Of a stretch of 19,717 nucleotides of DNA, positions 1 through 7,318 are shown one piece after another. Source of the stretch: Bacteroidales bacterium UBA2800 (GTDB taxonomy: Bacteria > Bacteroidota > Bacteroidia > Bacteroidales > Paludibacteraceae). The position numbers and the translations under genes are program-made. Positions within the stretch are counted from its first letter, which is position 1, and each line of letters starts with the position of its first letter. Location: NCBI GenBank assembly GCA_002351925.1, contig DEHM01000006.1:8076-27792 (forward strand), in the 5' to 3' direction. Under the pieces are notes generated by a model, which was not told the origin of the DNA, did no database searches, and saw only the letters and a program-made list of their open reading frames with translations.

Positions 1-2
1 TC

Positions 3-401
3 TACGACGGTAAGATGCACCCGGTTGACTCCAACGAAATATCGTTCCGTCTGGCAGGCCGTAACGCTTTTGCACAGGCCTTCAAGGAGGCGAACCCGAA
101 GGTGTTGGAGCCGGTTTATGACCTCGAGGTATTCGTGCCGTCGGAGATCATGGGTGATGTGATGAGCGACATCAACGGCCGTCGCGGTATGGTAATGGGT
201 ATGGAGACCGAGAAGAGCTTCACCCGCCTGAAAGCGCAAGTGCCTCTGAAAGAGCTGTCGACCTATTCGACGACCCTGAGCTCGTTGACCGGCGGCCGTG
301 CTACGTTCACGATGGCCTTCAACAGCTATCAACTTGTTCCGGCTGACGTACAGGAGAAACTGCTTGCCGCTTACGCTGCAACGCAGGCCGAAGAGGAGTA
401 A
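3..401 (+). CDS. Elongation factor G-like protein, C-terminal part (start outside the window)
   Basis: The visible 132 residues are the end of domain IV and domain V of a translational GTPase of the EF-G family, which moves tRNA and mRNA through the ribosome. The frame is open from base 3, so the gene begins upstream. The stretch DGKMHPVDSNEISFRLA followed by LEPVYDLEVFVPSEIMGDV and INGRRGMVMGM is the usual EF-G pattern. It resembles, more than the canonical FusA, the second EF-G paralogue found in Bacteroidota; in Bacteroides thetaiotaomicron such a paralogue (EF-G2) is known to work without GTP hydrolysis. The GTPase domain is not visible, so which paralogue this is remains an inference. 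The stop codon overlaps the next start as TAATG, suggesting coupled translation with the deoxynucleoside kinases. Confidence 0.9.
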   Translation, partial: YDGKMHPVDSNEISFRLAGRNAFAQAFKEANPKVLEPVYDLEVFVPSEIMGDVMSDINGRRGMVMGMETEKSFTRLKAQVPLKELSTYSTTLSSLTGGRATFTMAFNSYQLVPADVQEKLLAAYAATQAEEE

Positions 402-1036
402 TGTACATCGCTATTGCAGGAAATATAGGTGCAGGCAAGACGACGCTGACCAAGATGTTGGCGAAGTACTACGGATGGGAGCCACGCTTCGAGAGCGTGA
501 GCTTCAATCCGTACCTGGAGGACTACTACAGCGACATCAAGCGCTGGGCCTTCTGTCTGGAGACCTATTTTCTGAAGGAGCGTTTCAAGGATATGCTGGC
601 CGTACAACAGGCTACGCATACCATCGTTCAGGATCGCAGTATCTTTGAGGGCGTCTATGTGTTTGTACGCAACAACTACGAACGCGGCGACCTCAGCGAC
701 CGCGATTTTACTACCTTCATGGAGCTGTTCGACCTAATGAAGTCGCAAATGAAGATGCCCGACATGATGATTTACCTGCGTAAGTCCGTGCCCTGCCTCA
801 TCTCGCAGATTCAGAAGCGCGGTCGCGACTATGAGCAGACCATGCAGATCGACTACCTGAAGGGACTGAACGAGAAATACGAGGACTTCATCTTCCATAA
901 GTACGAAGGACGCGTGCTCGTTATTGAGTCCGACGGTATGGATTTTGAGAACAACCCTGCGGATTTCCGCAAAGTGGTGGACAAAGTGGATGCCGAGCTG
1001 TTCGGCCTCTTTAGCGAAAACAATTGGAATAAATAA
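401..1036 (+). CDS. Deoxynucleoside kinase, first of a tandem pair
   Basis: This 211-residue protein is a deoxynucleoside kinase of the dNK/dGK/dAK family, which phosphorylates deoxynucleosides to 5'-monophosphates in the cytoplasmic salvage pathway. The P-loop GNIGAGKT lies at residues 7-14. Glu31 in RFESVSFNPYL is the likely catalytic base region, QDRS is the counterpart of the family's ERS motif, and QKRGRDYEQ is the Arg-rich lid. The length is normal for bacterial members. Its ATG overlaps the EF-G-like stop by one base and an 8-nt gap separates it from a second kinase of the same family. In lactobacilli such tandem genes encode a dAK/dGK heterodimer; a similar pairing here is inference. 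Which deoxynucleoside is preferred cannot be read from the sequence. Confidence 0.9.
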   Translation: MYIAIAGNIGAGKTTLTKMLAKYYGWEPRFESVSFNPYLEDYYSDIKRWAFCLETYFLKERFKDMLAVQQATHTIVQDRSIFEGVYVFVRNNYERGDLSDRDFTTFMELFDLMKSQMKMPDMMIYLRKSVPCLISQIQKRGRDYEQTMQIDYLKGLNEKYEDFIFHKYEGRVLVIESDGMDFENNPADFRKVVDKVDAELFGLFSENNWNK

Positions 1037-1044
1037 GAATCAGT

Positions 1045-1692
1045 ATGCATATAGCAGTAGCAGGAAACATTGGTTGTGGCAAGACGACCTTGACCAATAT
1101 GTTAGCCAAACATTATGGCTGGGAACCTCGTTTTGAGAGCGTAGAGTACAACCCCTACCTTTCAGATTTCTATGCCGACATGACGCGCTGGTCGTTCAAT
1201 CTGCAGATCTATTTCCTCAACAAGCGCTTCAAGGATGTGGTGGAAATCGACAAGCAGGACAAGTGGATCATTCAGGACCGCACCATCTACGAGGATGCCC
1301 GTATCTTTGCACCCAACTTGCACGAGCAGGGTAAGATGTCCGACCGCGATTTTGATAACTATCGCGACTTGTTCGACCTGATGATGTCGCTGGTGAAGAT
1401 GCCAGACCTGCTGATTTATGTGCGTGCGTCGATACCCACGCTGGTAGCGCAGATCCAGAAGCGCGGACGTGGCTACGAGCAGACCATGCAGATCGACTAT
1501 CTGCAGGGCTTGAACGACAAGTATGAGGCGTGGATAAAGGACTACAAGGGCAAACTGCTCATCGTGGACGGCGACCATATCAAGTTCGGCGAGAACCCCG
1601 AGGACTTCCGCTGGGTAACCGACCATATCGATGCCGCTTTGTTCGGTTTATTCCCCTTCGAGACGAAAGAGCAGACAGGCAAAGAGATCTGA
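1045..1692 (+). CDS. Deoxynucleoside kinase, second of a tandem pair
   Basis: A 215-residue paralogue of the preceding kinase, aligned over its full length. It has the P-loop GNIGCGKT (residues 7-14), the RFESVEYNPYL motif with the candidate catalytic Glu, QDRT in place of ERS and the lid QKRGRGYEQTMQIDYLQGLN, almost identical in the two copies. The regions between the motifs have diverged clearly (for example SFNLQIYFLNKRF against AFCLETYFLKERF), so this is an old duplication and the two copies probably differ in substrate or form a heteromer. It lies in the same transcript as the first copy. The gene ends one base from the stop of the convergent DUF5686 gene. Confidence 0.9.
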   Translation: MHIAVAGNIGCGKTTLTNMLAKHYGWEPRFESVEYNPYLSDFYADMTRWSFNLQIYFLNKRFKDVVEIDKQDKWIIQDRTIYEDARIFAPNLHEQGKMSDRDFDNYRDLFDLMMSLVKMPDLLIYVRASIPTLVAQIQKRGRGYEQTMQIDYLQGLNDKYEAWIKDYKGKLLIVDGDHIKFGENPEDFRWVTDHIDAALFGLFPFETKEQTGKEI

Positions 1693-1693
1693 T

Positions 1694-4018
1694 CTACAGA
1701 CTGAGATGGATGCGGAAACGCATCGTCCATTCTACTTTGGGTGTGATCGACCAGATGGAATAGACATCGCATATACGCAGGATGTTTCCTATTCCGACAC
1801 CAACTTCTGTATACCACTGAGACCCGGATTTATATTCCGTCTCAGTGGCATTTTTTGCGCTGAGGTGGGTGTATGCCACTTTGCCTTCGACGAGCTCGCG
1901 CATGTGCATCCATCGGATACCGGGAATGAGGTTGAAGAGTATACCCATACCGTTCCATTCGCCTTGCAGCGTAACATATTTATCGGCCATCATCTGTCCT
2001 CCGTGGAGGAAGGAGAAGCGGTAGGGGTCGTAGGCATAACCCTGGTTGGCATTCATCTGGGCGAGCATGACGTGTGGTATACGTCCGAGTAGGGTGCCCG
2101 TCTGTAGCGCGTAGGTCAACTTACCTCCCATACCGAGGTTGGCATGATGGGTGAGCATGAGCCGCAGATGGGCAAAGACACCTTCTTCCCAGTGGTTGGC
2201 TTCCGCGCCGAGAAAGAGCACCGGATAACGCGAGGAATAGGCGTAGCGCCGCATGAAATAGCCGTCGTATTTGCGCTCGCCCCAACTGAGACGAACGATG
2301 CCGCTGAGCGACTGATAGGGCAGACCGGCCAACCATCCCACGCGCGCATAGGCGTGTGTCTCTACGTTGGGACTCCAGTCGGCAAACCAGTGTAGCTGAA
2401 TCTGTTGGCTACGTATTCGGGTGTTGACATAGAGTGAGTCGCGGTGGATGGACTCGAAGGCATAGGCCGTGAAGTCCATGAAGCCCCAGCCCATACTGTT
2501 CTCCCGAAGCAGCCGGTCAAAATCGTCTACTTCCGACCATACATACCGGTTGTTGTACTCCAGTTGAAGGATGTTCTTGCGCGGCGTAGGTAAGTCGAAG
2601 GAGAGGCGTCCCATGCCCTTGGCACTGCGATCACGAATACCGTAGCCCACCGATGCTTCCATCGAGAACCACTTACAGAGTTTCTCGTTCGTGCGGAACG
2701 GCAAACCAAAATGCACTCCCTCGTCATTATTTACCTGGAGAATCTCCTCTATGTGACCGATATCTATCGCGGTGCCGGTAGGTATATAGCCTGTGGAGAT
2801 GATCGATGCTACCCAGGAAGCGGTACGCATTACCGGAGTGGCTTTCAGTTTGGTCCACAGACTGTCGGTAGCAGCTACGATACGATTGACATCAAAACGC
2901 TGTTGCGTCGGCATTTCTACCTCGGGCATCGTGGAGGCCTCCGGATTGGTGAGCGAGGTGGTGAGCAGCAGAGTAGGGAAGGGTTTGTTGTTCAGTTCGG
3001 TCTTGATAGCGACATCCAGCAGCACGGATATATGCTCTTTGTCCAGCCGATCGTCTTTGCCGAGCACCTGTACCACATGCAGGTTGTTGACGTAGTTGAC
3101 CGCTACCTCAGCCGGCACGTAGGCCGATATAGCCCGTAGCGCAAAGGTGGCGGTGTCGATAAGCATCTGGCCGTTGAAGGTGGCATAGAAGGGGTTGCGC
3201 GTACGGAAATTGATGGCCAACAGACTGTCCTTGGTAGTCCACTCGTCGATGTAATAGCGGTAGTAGAGGTTGCCGTTGGAAGCCAAGGGCGAGAGGAACG
3301 ACTGGTTCATCAGACTGACGCTGTTGGCGTAGAAATTCAGGTTTCCCTCGCCGCCTATCAGTGCCGAGTAGTCGGTGGTGGAGAGGATAAGCGCCTCGGT
3401 GCGCTGGTCGTTAGCCGGTATCATCTCCCTGCCGCTCAGTCGGAAAGACTGTGTCTCGCGGTAGAGCGGTAGGATATAGGTGGAGTCGTCCTGCGCCATC
3501 ATGCCCGTCTGCAGGCTGCGCCAGAGTGCCCGTCGCAGATGGCGTTTGCGTATATGGGATATATAGAGCGTCTGCTCACGCTCCACCTTCTCCGTCCACT
3601 CAGGGTGCATGGTGCGATCGTGCTCTGCACGGTGGGCGCGTACCTGTCTCAGTATACCCAGCGCCGGGTTCTCGTGGGGCGCTACCACCACCTCGGTCAG
3701 TACGGCTGACTTTTCGCGCATCGTCACCTGGAGCCCCGACATCACACCGGGTTCGATATCATAGCGTTGGGTATAATAGCCTACAGCCGAGAAAACCAGT
3801 TGGGACTTGGCCGTCATGTCCACACGTAGGGCATACGCACCGCTCTTGTCGGACGTGGTGCCTATCTTGGTGCCGCGAAAATGGATGTTGACATTGGGAA
3901 TAGGATCGCCTGTCGTCTCGTCTCTTACCTCACCGACGATGACGGTCTCTACGGCCATGATGGGGGCAAGGACAAGGAAGGAGAGCAAAAAGACTAATAT
4001 GTACTTCCCTGTTTTCAA
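1694..4018 (-). CDS. DUF5686 family outer-membrane protein with N-terminal carboxypeptidase-regulatory-like domain
   Basis: The 774-residue product starts with a signal peptide (residues 1 to about 22, MKTGKYILVFLLSFL). A carboxypeptidase D regulatory-like beta-sandwich follows (about 26-110; VGEVRDETTGDPIPNVNI), and then a long DUF5686 region rich in alternating aromatic and polar beta strands towards the C terminus, as in an outer-membrane barrel. The regulatory-like domain plus barrel layout recalls SusC/TonB-dependent proteins, but I see no plug domain. The function of DUF5686 proteins is not established. The start is a TTG at 4016-4018 that overlaps the Xer stop (TTGA). The next in-frame ATG, residue 21, would remove the signal peptide, so TTG is preferred. 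It is the last gene of the rpmH operon. Confidence 0.85.
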   Translation of the reverse strand: MKTGKYILVFLLSFLVLAPIMAVETVIVGEVRDETTGDPIPNVNIHFRGTKIGTTSDKSGAYALRVDMTAKSQLVFSAVGYYTQRYDIEPGVMSGLQVTMREKSAVLTEVVVAPHENPALGILRQVRAHRAEHDRTMHPEWTEKVEREQTLYISHIRKRHLRRALWRSLQTGMMAQDDSTYILPLYRETQSFRLSGREMIPANDQRTEALILSTTDYSALIGGEGNLNFYANSVSLMNQSFLSPLASNGNLYYRYYIDEWTTKDSLLAINFRTRNPFYATFNGQMLIDTATFALRAISAYVPAEVAVNYVNNLHVVQVLGKDDRLDKEHISVLLDVAIKTELNNKPFPTLLLTTSLTNPEASTMPEVEMPTQQRFDVNRIVAATDSLWTKLKATPVMRTASWVASIISTGYIPTGTAIDIGHIEEILQVNNDEGVHFGLPFRTNEKLCKWFSMEASVGYGIRDRSAKGMGRLSFDLPTPRKNILQLEYNNRYVWSEVDDFDRLLRENSMGWGFMDFTAYAFESIHRDSLYVNTRIRSQQIQLHWFADWSPNVETHAYARVGWLAGLPYQSLSGIVRLSWGERKYDGYFMRRYAYSSRYPVLFLGAEANHWEEGVFAHLRLMLTHHANLGMGGKLTYALQTGTLLGRIPHVMLAQMNANQGYAYDPYRFSFLHGGQMMADKYVTLQGEWNGMGILFNLIPGIRWMHMRELVEGKVAYTHLSAKNATETEYKSGSQWYTEVGVGIGNILRICDVYSIWSITPKVEWTMRFRIHLSL

Positions 4019-4926
4019 TGCTTGTTGGCAGGATGGTATTGGAGCACGGCTTTTCGCAAATCCTGCACGTTCAGGTGGGTGTAGATCTCTGTGGTAGCGA
4101 GGTCTTCGTGTCCCAGCAGTTGTTGAATGACGCGCAAGTCCGCCCCGTTCTGCAGCAGGTGAGTAGCGAAAGAGTGGCGTAAGGTATGCGGACTGACGGT
4201 CTTTGTGATACCGGCTTCTGTGCAGAGTCGTCGCACGATAGTGAAGACCATGGCGCGCGTCATCGGTCGCCCGTAGCGGTTGACAAAAGCCATATCCTGT
4301 GCTTCGGGTTTGAGCGGCCAGGTGCTACGTTCTTGCATCCAATAGCCGAACCACTCTTCGGCTACCGGAGAAAGGGGCACAAGACGCTGTTTGTTGCCTT
4401 TACCGTGGATAAGCATATAGTGCTCGTTGAGGTATATCTGACTCAGTTTCAGTTCAACCAGTTCGCTCACACGCAGCCCGCTGCCGTAGAGCAGTTCCAT
4501 CATCGCGCGGTTGCGATGTCCCTCGTTGCTGCTCAGGTCGATTGCCGCCATCATACGATTGATCTCGTCCAGCGAGAGGACGGTAGGCAGATGGCGCTCT
4601 TTCTTCGGCCCCTCGATCAGTTCAGAAGGGTCTTGCTCGATATAGTCTTTGTAGAGCAGGAAACGATACCAGGCATGTATGCCGGCCAGCACGCGGGCTT
4701 GCGTAGCTGGTGTTTTCACTTCTTTAAAGGTCTCGAAAACGAAATCCTGCAGTTGCTCGAACTCCAGATGGACGATGTCGAGCGAGTGCTCAGCGCAATA
4801 TGCCCGCAGCTTGTCCAGATCCATCTCGTATCCCTCGATGGTGTGCGACGAGTAGCCGCGCTCCAGACGCAGGTAGGTATGGTACTCGCGTAGCAGGGCT
4901 TCGTCAGACTTTACGGTTTTTGCCAT
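4015..4926 (-). CDS. xerD: Tyrosine recombinase of the XerC/XerD type
   Basis: A 303-residue site-specific recombinase expected to resolve chromosome dimers at dif. The N-terminal SAM-like domain occupies about residues 9-95. The catalytic domain carries Arg152 (GSGLRVSEL), Lys176 (HGKGNKQR), His247 and Arg250 (HTLRHSFATH), His273 (LLGHEDLATT) and the nucleophile Tyr282 (EIYTHL), so the active site is complete. I start it at the ATG at 4926: the frame stays open further upstream, but the extra 25 residues do not resemble the family and would overlap the preceding gene much more. Even so it overlaps the upstream gene by 16 nt. XerC and XerD cannot be told apart safely without alignment; integrase context is absent, so a housekeeping role is likely. 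Confidence 0.9.
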   Translation of the reverse strand: MAKTVKSDEALLREYHTYLRLERGYSSHTIEGYEMDLDKLRAYCAEHSLDIVHLEFEQLQDFVFETFKEVKTPATQARVLAGIHAWYRFLLYKDYIEQDPSELIEGPKKERHLPTVLSLDEINRMMAAIDLSSNEGHRNRAMMELLYGSGLRVSELVELKLSQIYLNEHYMLIHGKGNKQRLVPLSPVAEEWFGYWMQERSTWPLKPEAQDMAFVNRYGRPMTRAMVFTIVRRLCTEAGITKTVSPHTLRHSFATHLLQNGADLRVIQQLLGHEDLATTEIYTHLNVQDLRKAVLQYHPANKH

Positions 4927-5453
4927 GGCAGGAGGATACCTTGAAAATGAGTAGTATACTGCACACGATAGCCGTAGGCATTGTGGTAGTAGAGTGTGCA
5001 CTGCAAATCAGTAAGGCTGTTGGCGGTGTCGCGCACGACGACAATACCGCTGTCCAGTACCTGGATAGCCTGGAGTTGACCTTCCTCTACGTAAAGCAGG
5101 TACATCCCAGATGGAGTACCCTCCCAGTCTCGACCGGGCAGGAACGTAAAGGGTTCTCCTGTCTCGGCGGTGCGATATGTGCCGGCTGCCAGCAGCGAGT
5201 CGGGCACGAAGATATCCGAGAGATAGAGGTTATAGCCTGTGCCCACCATCTTGTGTTGCTCGTTGTCGACCGACAGCCCGTCGGAATAGAGGTCGAGCGA
5301 GACGACTGCCGCGGGAACGGAGTCGTAGCAATGACCATAGGCCGTTTGCCATGCTTCGGTATATTCCGCCGGCAGACCTCTGCGACGCGAAGAGGTGGTA
5401 GGCGAACAAGCGCTGATGCCGACAGCCAGGAGCAGGAGAGGCAAGATACGCAT
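4911..5453 (-). CDS. Putative lipoprotein, embedded in frame at the 3' end of the permease gene
   Basis: If translation starts at the internal ATG at 5451-5453, the product is a 180-residue lipoprotein. It has an Arg at position 2, a hydrophobic core PLLLLAVG, the lipobox ISAC with Cys16, then a Ser/Thr/Arg linker (SPTTSSRRRG) and a domain rich in Tyr, Val and Asp that I cannot assign to a family. A signal peptide of this quality in the middle of a longer protein argues for an originally separate gene. On the minus strand a TAA in the -1 frame lies one base before this ATG (TAAAATG), the spacing expected for separate neighbouring genes here. The 3' end overlaps the Xer start by 16 nt. Function unknown; anchoring in the inner or outer membrane is inferred. 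Confidence 0.5.
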   Translation of the reverse strand: MRILPLLLLAVGISACSPTTSSRRRGLPAEYTEAWQTAYGHCYDSVPAAVVSLDLYSDGLSVDNEQHKMVGTGYNLYLSDIFVPDSLLAAGTYRTAETGEPFTFLPGRDWEGTPSGMYLLYVEEGQLQAIQVLDSGIVVVRDTANSLTDLQCTLYYHNAYGYRVQYTTHFQGILLPWQKP

Positions 5454-6656
5454 TTTATGGGCAGGATACCAAGCAGCTACCAGACCGAGTACAAACACGA
5501 TAACGGCTACCAGCAGGATATCTCCCACCTGTACTTCTACCGGATAGGCCGAGATAACGTAGTCCATCCCGTTGCCTAAGGTCAGCCAGCCGAAGTGTTG
5601 TTGTCCCAGACATAGCAATACACCTACCAGCAAACCGATAGCTGCACCCAACGACGAGATAAGCCAGCCTTCACAGAGGAAGATACGGCGGATTGTGGGT
5701 TCATCGGCGCCCATATGAGAGAGGATACGGATATCTTCGCGTTTGTCGATAATGAGCATAGAGAGTGAACCGATGATGTTAAAACTGGCGATGAGTAGGA
5801 TAAAGAGTAGCAACAACACCGTCAGCCATTTCTCGATACGCAAGATGCGGAAGAAGTCGGCTTGCTGTTCATAGCGGTCGCGCACGCGGAAACCATCGCC
5901 CAGCGTGGCGGCTATCTGGGCTTGGAGTTTCTTGATGCCGGAGTCGGTCTTCGGTTGTACCCGCAGTGCCGTAACGGCCTGTTCGTCGTACTCAAAGAGC
6001 CGGCGAGCCAGACGGATATCCACCAGCATCAACCGGTCGTCATACTCAATCTGGTTGACGGCAAACGTACCGGCTATGAACGCGTGTTCATGGCGCAGCG
6101 ACAAGTCGGGACGCAGCATATTGATTGAACCCGTACGTGTGGGGGCGTAGAGATGAAGTGCCCCAACAAAATGGGCATTGACGCCCAGTTGCGAGGCAAG
6201 CCCTCTGCCCAGTACGGTACGGTCGAACGCACCGTCCCAGACACTGTAGTAACCGTCGGTGATGATCGAGTCGATATGCGCGGTGCGAGTGAAGAGCGAG
6301 TCTACACCCAGGATGCGTGCTGGCAACTGGTGATCCTTATAGCGCACCAAGGCCGTCTGCTCCAACTGTTGACCGATACACTCGATACCATCAATGGAGT
6401 AAAGCGACCGGATAGGCAGTGTGTCCGTACGGAAAGCACTGCCGTCAGCCTGTTCTACCAGCAAAACGGGGTCAAACTCAGAGAACATCCGCTCAACCAG
6501 TGTGCCGAAGCCGTTCATCACACTCAACACGCATATCATGGCGGCTGTAACGACCGTTATCGCCGCAGTACTTACGCCTGTGACGATATTTATGGCATTG
6601 TGTCCCTTCCGCGAGAAGAGATAGCGCCAAGCGATATGGGATTCGAGATTAGGCAT
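4911..6656 (-). CDS. LolC/LolE-type ABC transporter permease fused in frame to a lipoprotein-like C-terminal domain
   Basis: The open frame encodes 581 residues. Residues 1 to about 400 form a complete MacB/FtsX-fold permease of the LolC/LolE kind, the inner-membrane part of lipoprotein-sorting transporters. It has TM1 at about 21-45, a large periplasmic domain, and TM2 at about 277-303, TM3 at about 329-350 and TM4 at about 377-396, with the family ending AAWYPA. No stop codon follows. Residue 402 is a Met that opens a typical lipoprotein signal peptide (MRILPLLLLAVGISAC, Cys417) and about 165 further residues. I start at the ATG at 6656 (PNLESHIAWRYLF), which overlaps the rbfA stop by 8 nt; a start five codons upstream is also open. 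No ATPase gene is nearby. The fusion may be real or the two may be translated separately. Confidence 0.8.
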   Translation of the reverse strand: MPNLESHIAWRYLFSRKGHNAINIVTGVSTAAITVVTAAMICVLSVMNGFGTLVERMFSEFDPVLLVEQADGSAFRTDTLPIRSLYSIDGIECIGQQLEQTALVRYKDHQLPARILGVDSLFTRTAHIDSIITDGYYSVWDGAFDRTVLGRGLASQLGVNAHFVGALHLYAPTRTGSINMLRPDLSLRHEHAFIAGTFAVNQIEYDDRLMLVDIRLARRLFEYDEQAVTALRVQPKTDSGIKKLQAQIAATLGDGFRVRDRYEQQADFFRILRIEKWLTVLLLLFILLIASFNIIGSLSMLIIDKREDIRILSHMGADEPTIRRIFLCEGWLISSLGAAIGLLVGVLLCLGQQHFGWLTLGNGMDYVISAYPVEVQVGDILLVAVIVFVLGLVAAWYPAHKMRILPLLLLAVGISACSPTTSSRRRGLPAEYTEAWQTAYGHCYDSVPAAVVSLDLYSDGLSVDNEQHKMVGTGYNLYLSDIFVPDSLLAAGTYRTAETGEPFTFLPGRDWEGTPSGMYLLYVEEGQLQAIQVLDSGIVVVRDTANSLTDLQCTLYYHNAYGYRVQYTTHFQGILLPWQKP

Positions 6657-6984
6657 GGAGCAACTCATCAATGCGTTCCATCCGTTCGATGGTCTCGTCC
6701 AAATGGAAGACTATTTCCGGGATAATACGCAACTGATGGCGCTCCAGTGTGCCGAGCTCACCGCGGAAACGGTGGCTGTTCTCTTCTATCAGCGTCATCG
6801 TCTCTGCTACCTTGTTTTGCGGGAAGACAGACAGATAGATGTGCGCGATAGAGAGATCGGGCGAAACGCGCACCTCGCTGACGGAAATCAGTGTTCCGTG
6901 TAGCGTGCGCGCGTACCGCAGGAGAATGTCGCTCATGTCTTTTTGTATCAACCGAGCGATCTTGTGTTGTCTAGTTGACTCCAT
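6649..6984 (-). CDS. rbfA: Ribosome-binding factor A
   Basis: The 111-residue protein matches RbfA, a KH-fold factor that binds the 30S subunit during 16S rRNA maturation and cold adaptation. The start STRQHKIARLIQKDMSDILL, the centre ISVSEVRVSPDLSIAHIYLS and the end IPEIVFHLDETIERMERIDELL are the family pattern, and the length is usual. Its ATG shares one base with the rpmH stop (TAATG), and its own stop lies inside the first codons of the permease gene, so all three are probably translated in a coupled way. The link with L34 fits a ribosome-biogenesis start to this operon. Confidence 0.93.
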   Translation of the reverse strand: MESTRQHKIARLIQKDMSDILLRYARTLHGTLISVSEVRVSPDLSIAHIYLSVFPQNKVAETMTLIEENSHRFRGELGTLERHQLRIIPEIVFHLDETIERMERIDELLHA

Positions 6985-7142
6985 TAAAATTTGTGACGAC
7001 CCTCGTCGGCAACGGTCAGTTTTTTGCGACCTTTAGCGCGGCGTGCTGCCAGCACACGACGACCGTTAGCAGTGGTCATTCTCTCCAAGAAGCCGTGTTT
7101 GTTACGACGCTTGCGTTGGGAAGGTTGAAATGTACGTTTCAT
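6984..7142 (-). CDS. rpmH: 50S ribosomal protein L34
   Basis: A 52-residue, strongly basic protein that is easily missed because it is so short. It begins MKRTFQPSQRKRRNKHGF and continues ERMTTANGRRVLAARRAKGR, which is the invariant L34 signature; the end, VADEGRHKF, is longer than in E. coli (46 aa) and in line with Bacteroidota versions. It is part of the large ribosomal subunit. It is the first gene after the minus-strand promoter at 7200-7231, with a 5' untranslated region of about 50 nt. The dnaA/rnpA neighbourhood in which rpmH lies in many bacteria is not seen here. Confidence 0.96.
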   Translation of the reverse strand: MKRTFQPSQRKRRNKHGFLERMTTANGRRVLAARRAKGRKKLTVADEGRHKF

Positions 7143-7199
7143 TGTCTTAATTATTGTTTATGTCTTCTCACGAAGACGGGTTTATGCGAAAAAAGCGTG

Positions 7200-7231
7200 C
7201 AAAGGTACTGCTTTTTTTTTACATATGCAAA
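7200..7231 (-). promoter_or_regulatory. Bacteroidota-type promoter of the rpmH-rbfA operon
   Basis: On the minus strand TTTG (7228-7231) and TACCTTTG (7200-7207) are separated by exactly 20 nt. This matches the primary sigma-factor consensus of the phylum (-33 TTTG, -7 TAnnTTTG). Transcription should begin near 7194, about 50 nt before the L34 start codon. Confidence 0.8.
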
Positions 7232-7265
7232 AAATTCGGTATTTTTTTACATTTTTTGGCAAAAA

Positions 7266-7297
7266 TTTGTGTAATTCGCAAAAAAAATGTACCTTTG
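7266..7297 (+). promoter_or_regulatory. Bacteroidota-type promoter of the rpe-queFCDE operon
   Basis: TTTG (7266-7269), a 20-nt spacer and TACCTTTG (7290-7297) give a full match to the -33/-7 consensus. The -7 box is identical to that of the divergent rpmH promoter. The start of transcription should be near 7303, leaving a leader of only about 15 nt before rpe, too short for a riboswitch. Confidence 0.8.
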
Positions 7298-7318
7298 CAC
7301 AAAAATTTTTCGACGCAT

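Noticed and set aside
4015..4926. The tyrosine recombinase as a sign of an integrated mobile element
   Set aside because: It is embedded in a tightly packed housekeeping operon with no tRNA, attachment repeats or phage-like neighbours.
4927..5001. N-terminal extension of the Xer recombinase by 25 codons
   Set aside because: Not family-like and deep inside the coding sequence of the upstream gene; the ATG at 4926 fits the usual length.
7154..7318. N-terminal extension of rpe by 55 codons
   Set aside because: This stretch contains the two promoters and poly-A/T runs, and known Rpe proteins begin at the KLIAPSVLSADF part.
7298..7318. A preQ1 riboswitch in front of the queuosine-precursor operon
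   Set aside because: The leader is about 15 nt and the rpe-queF gap 18 nt, both too short; no H-type pseudoknot pattern was seen.
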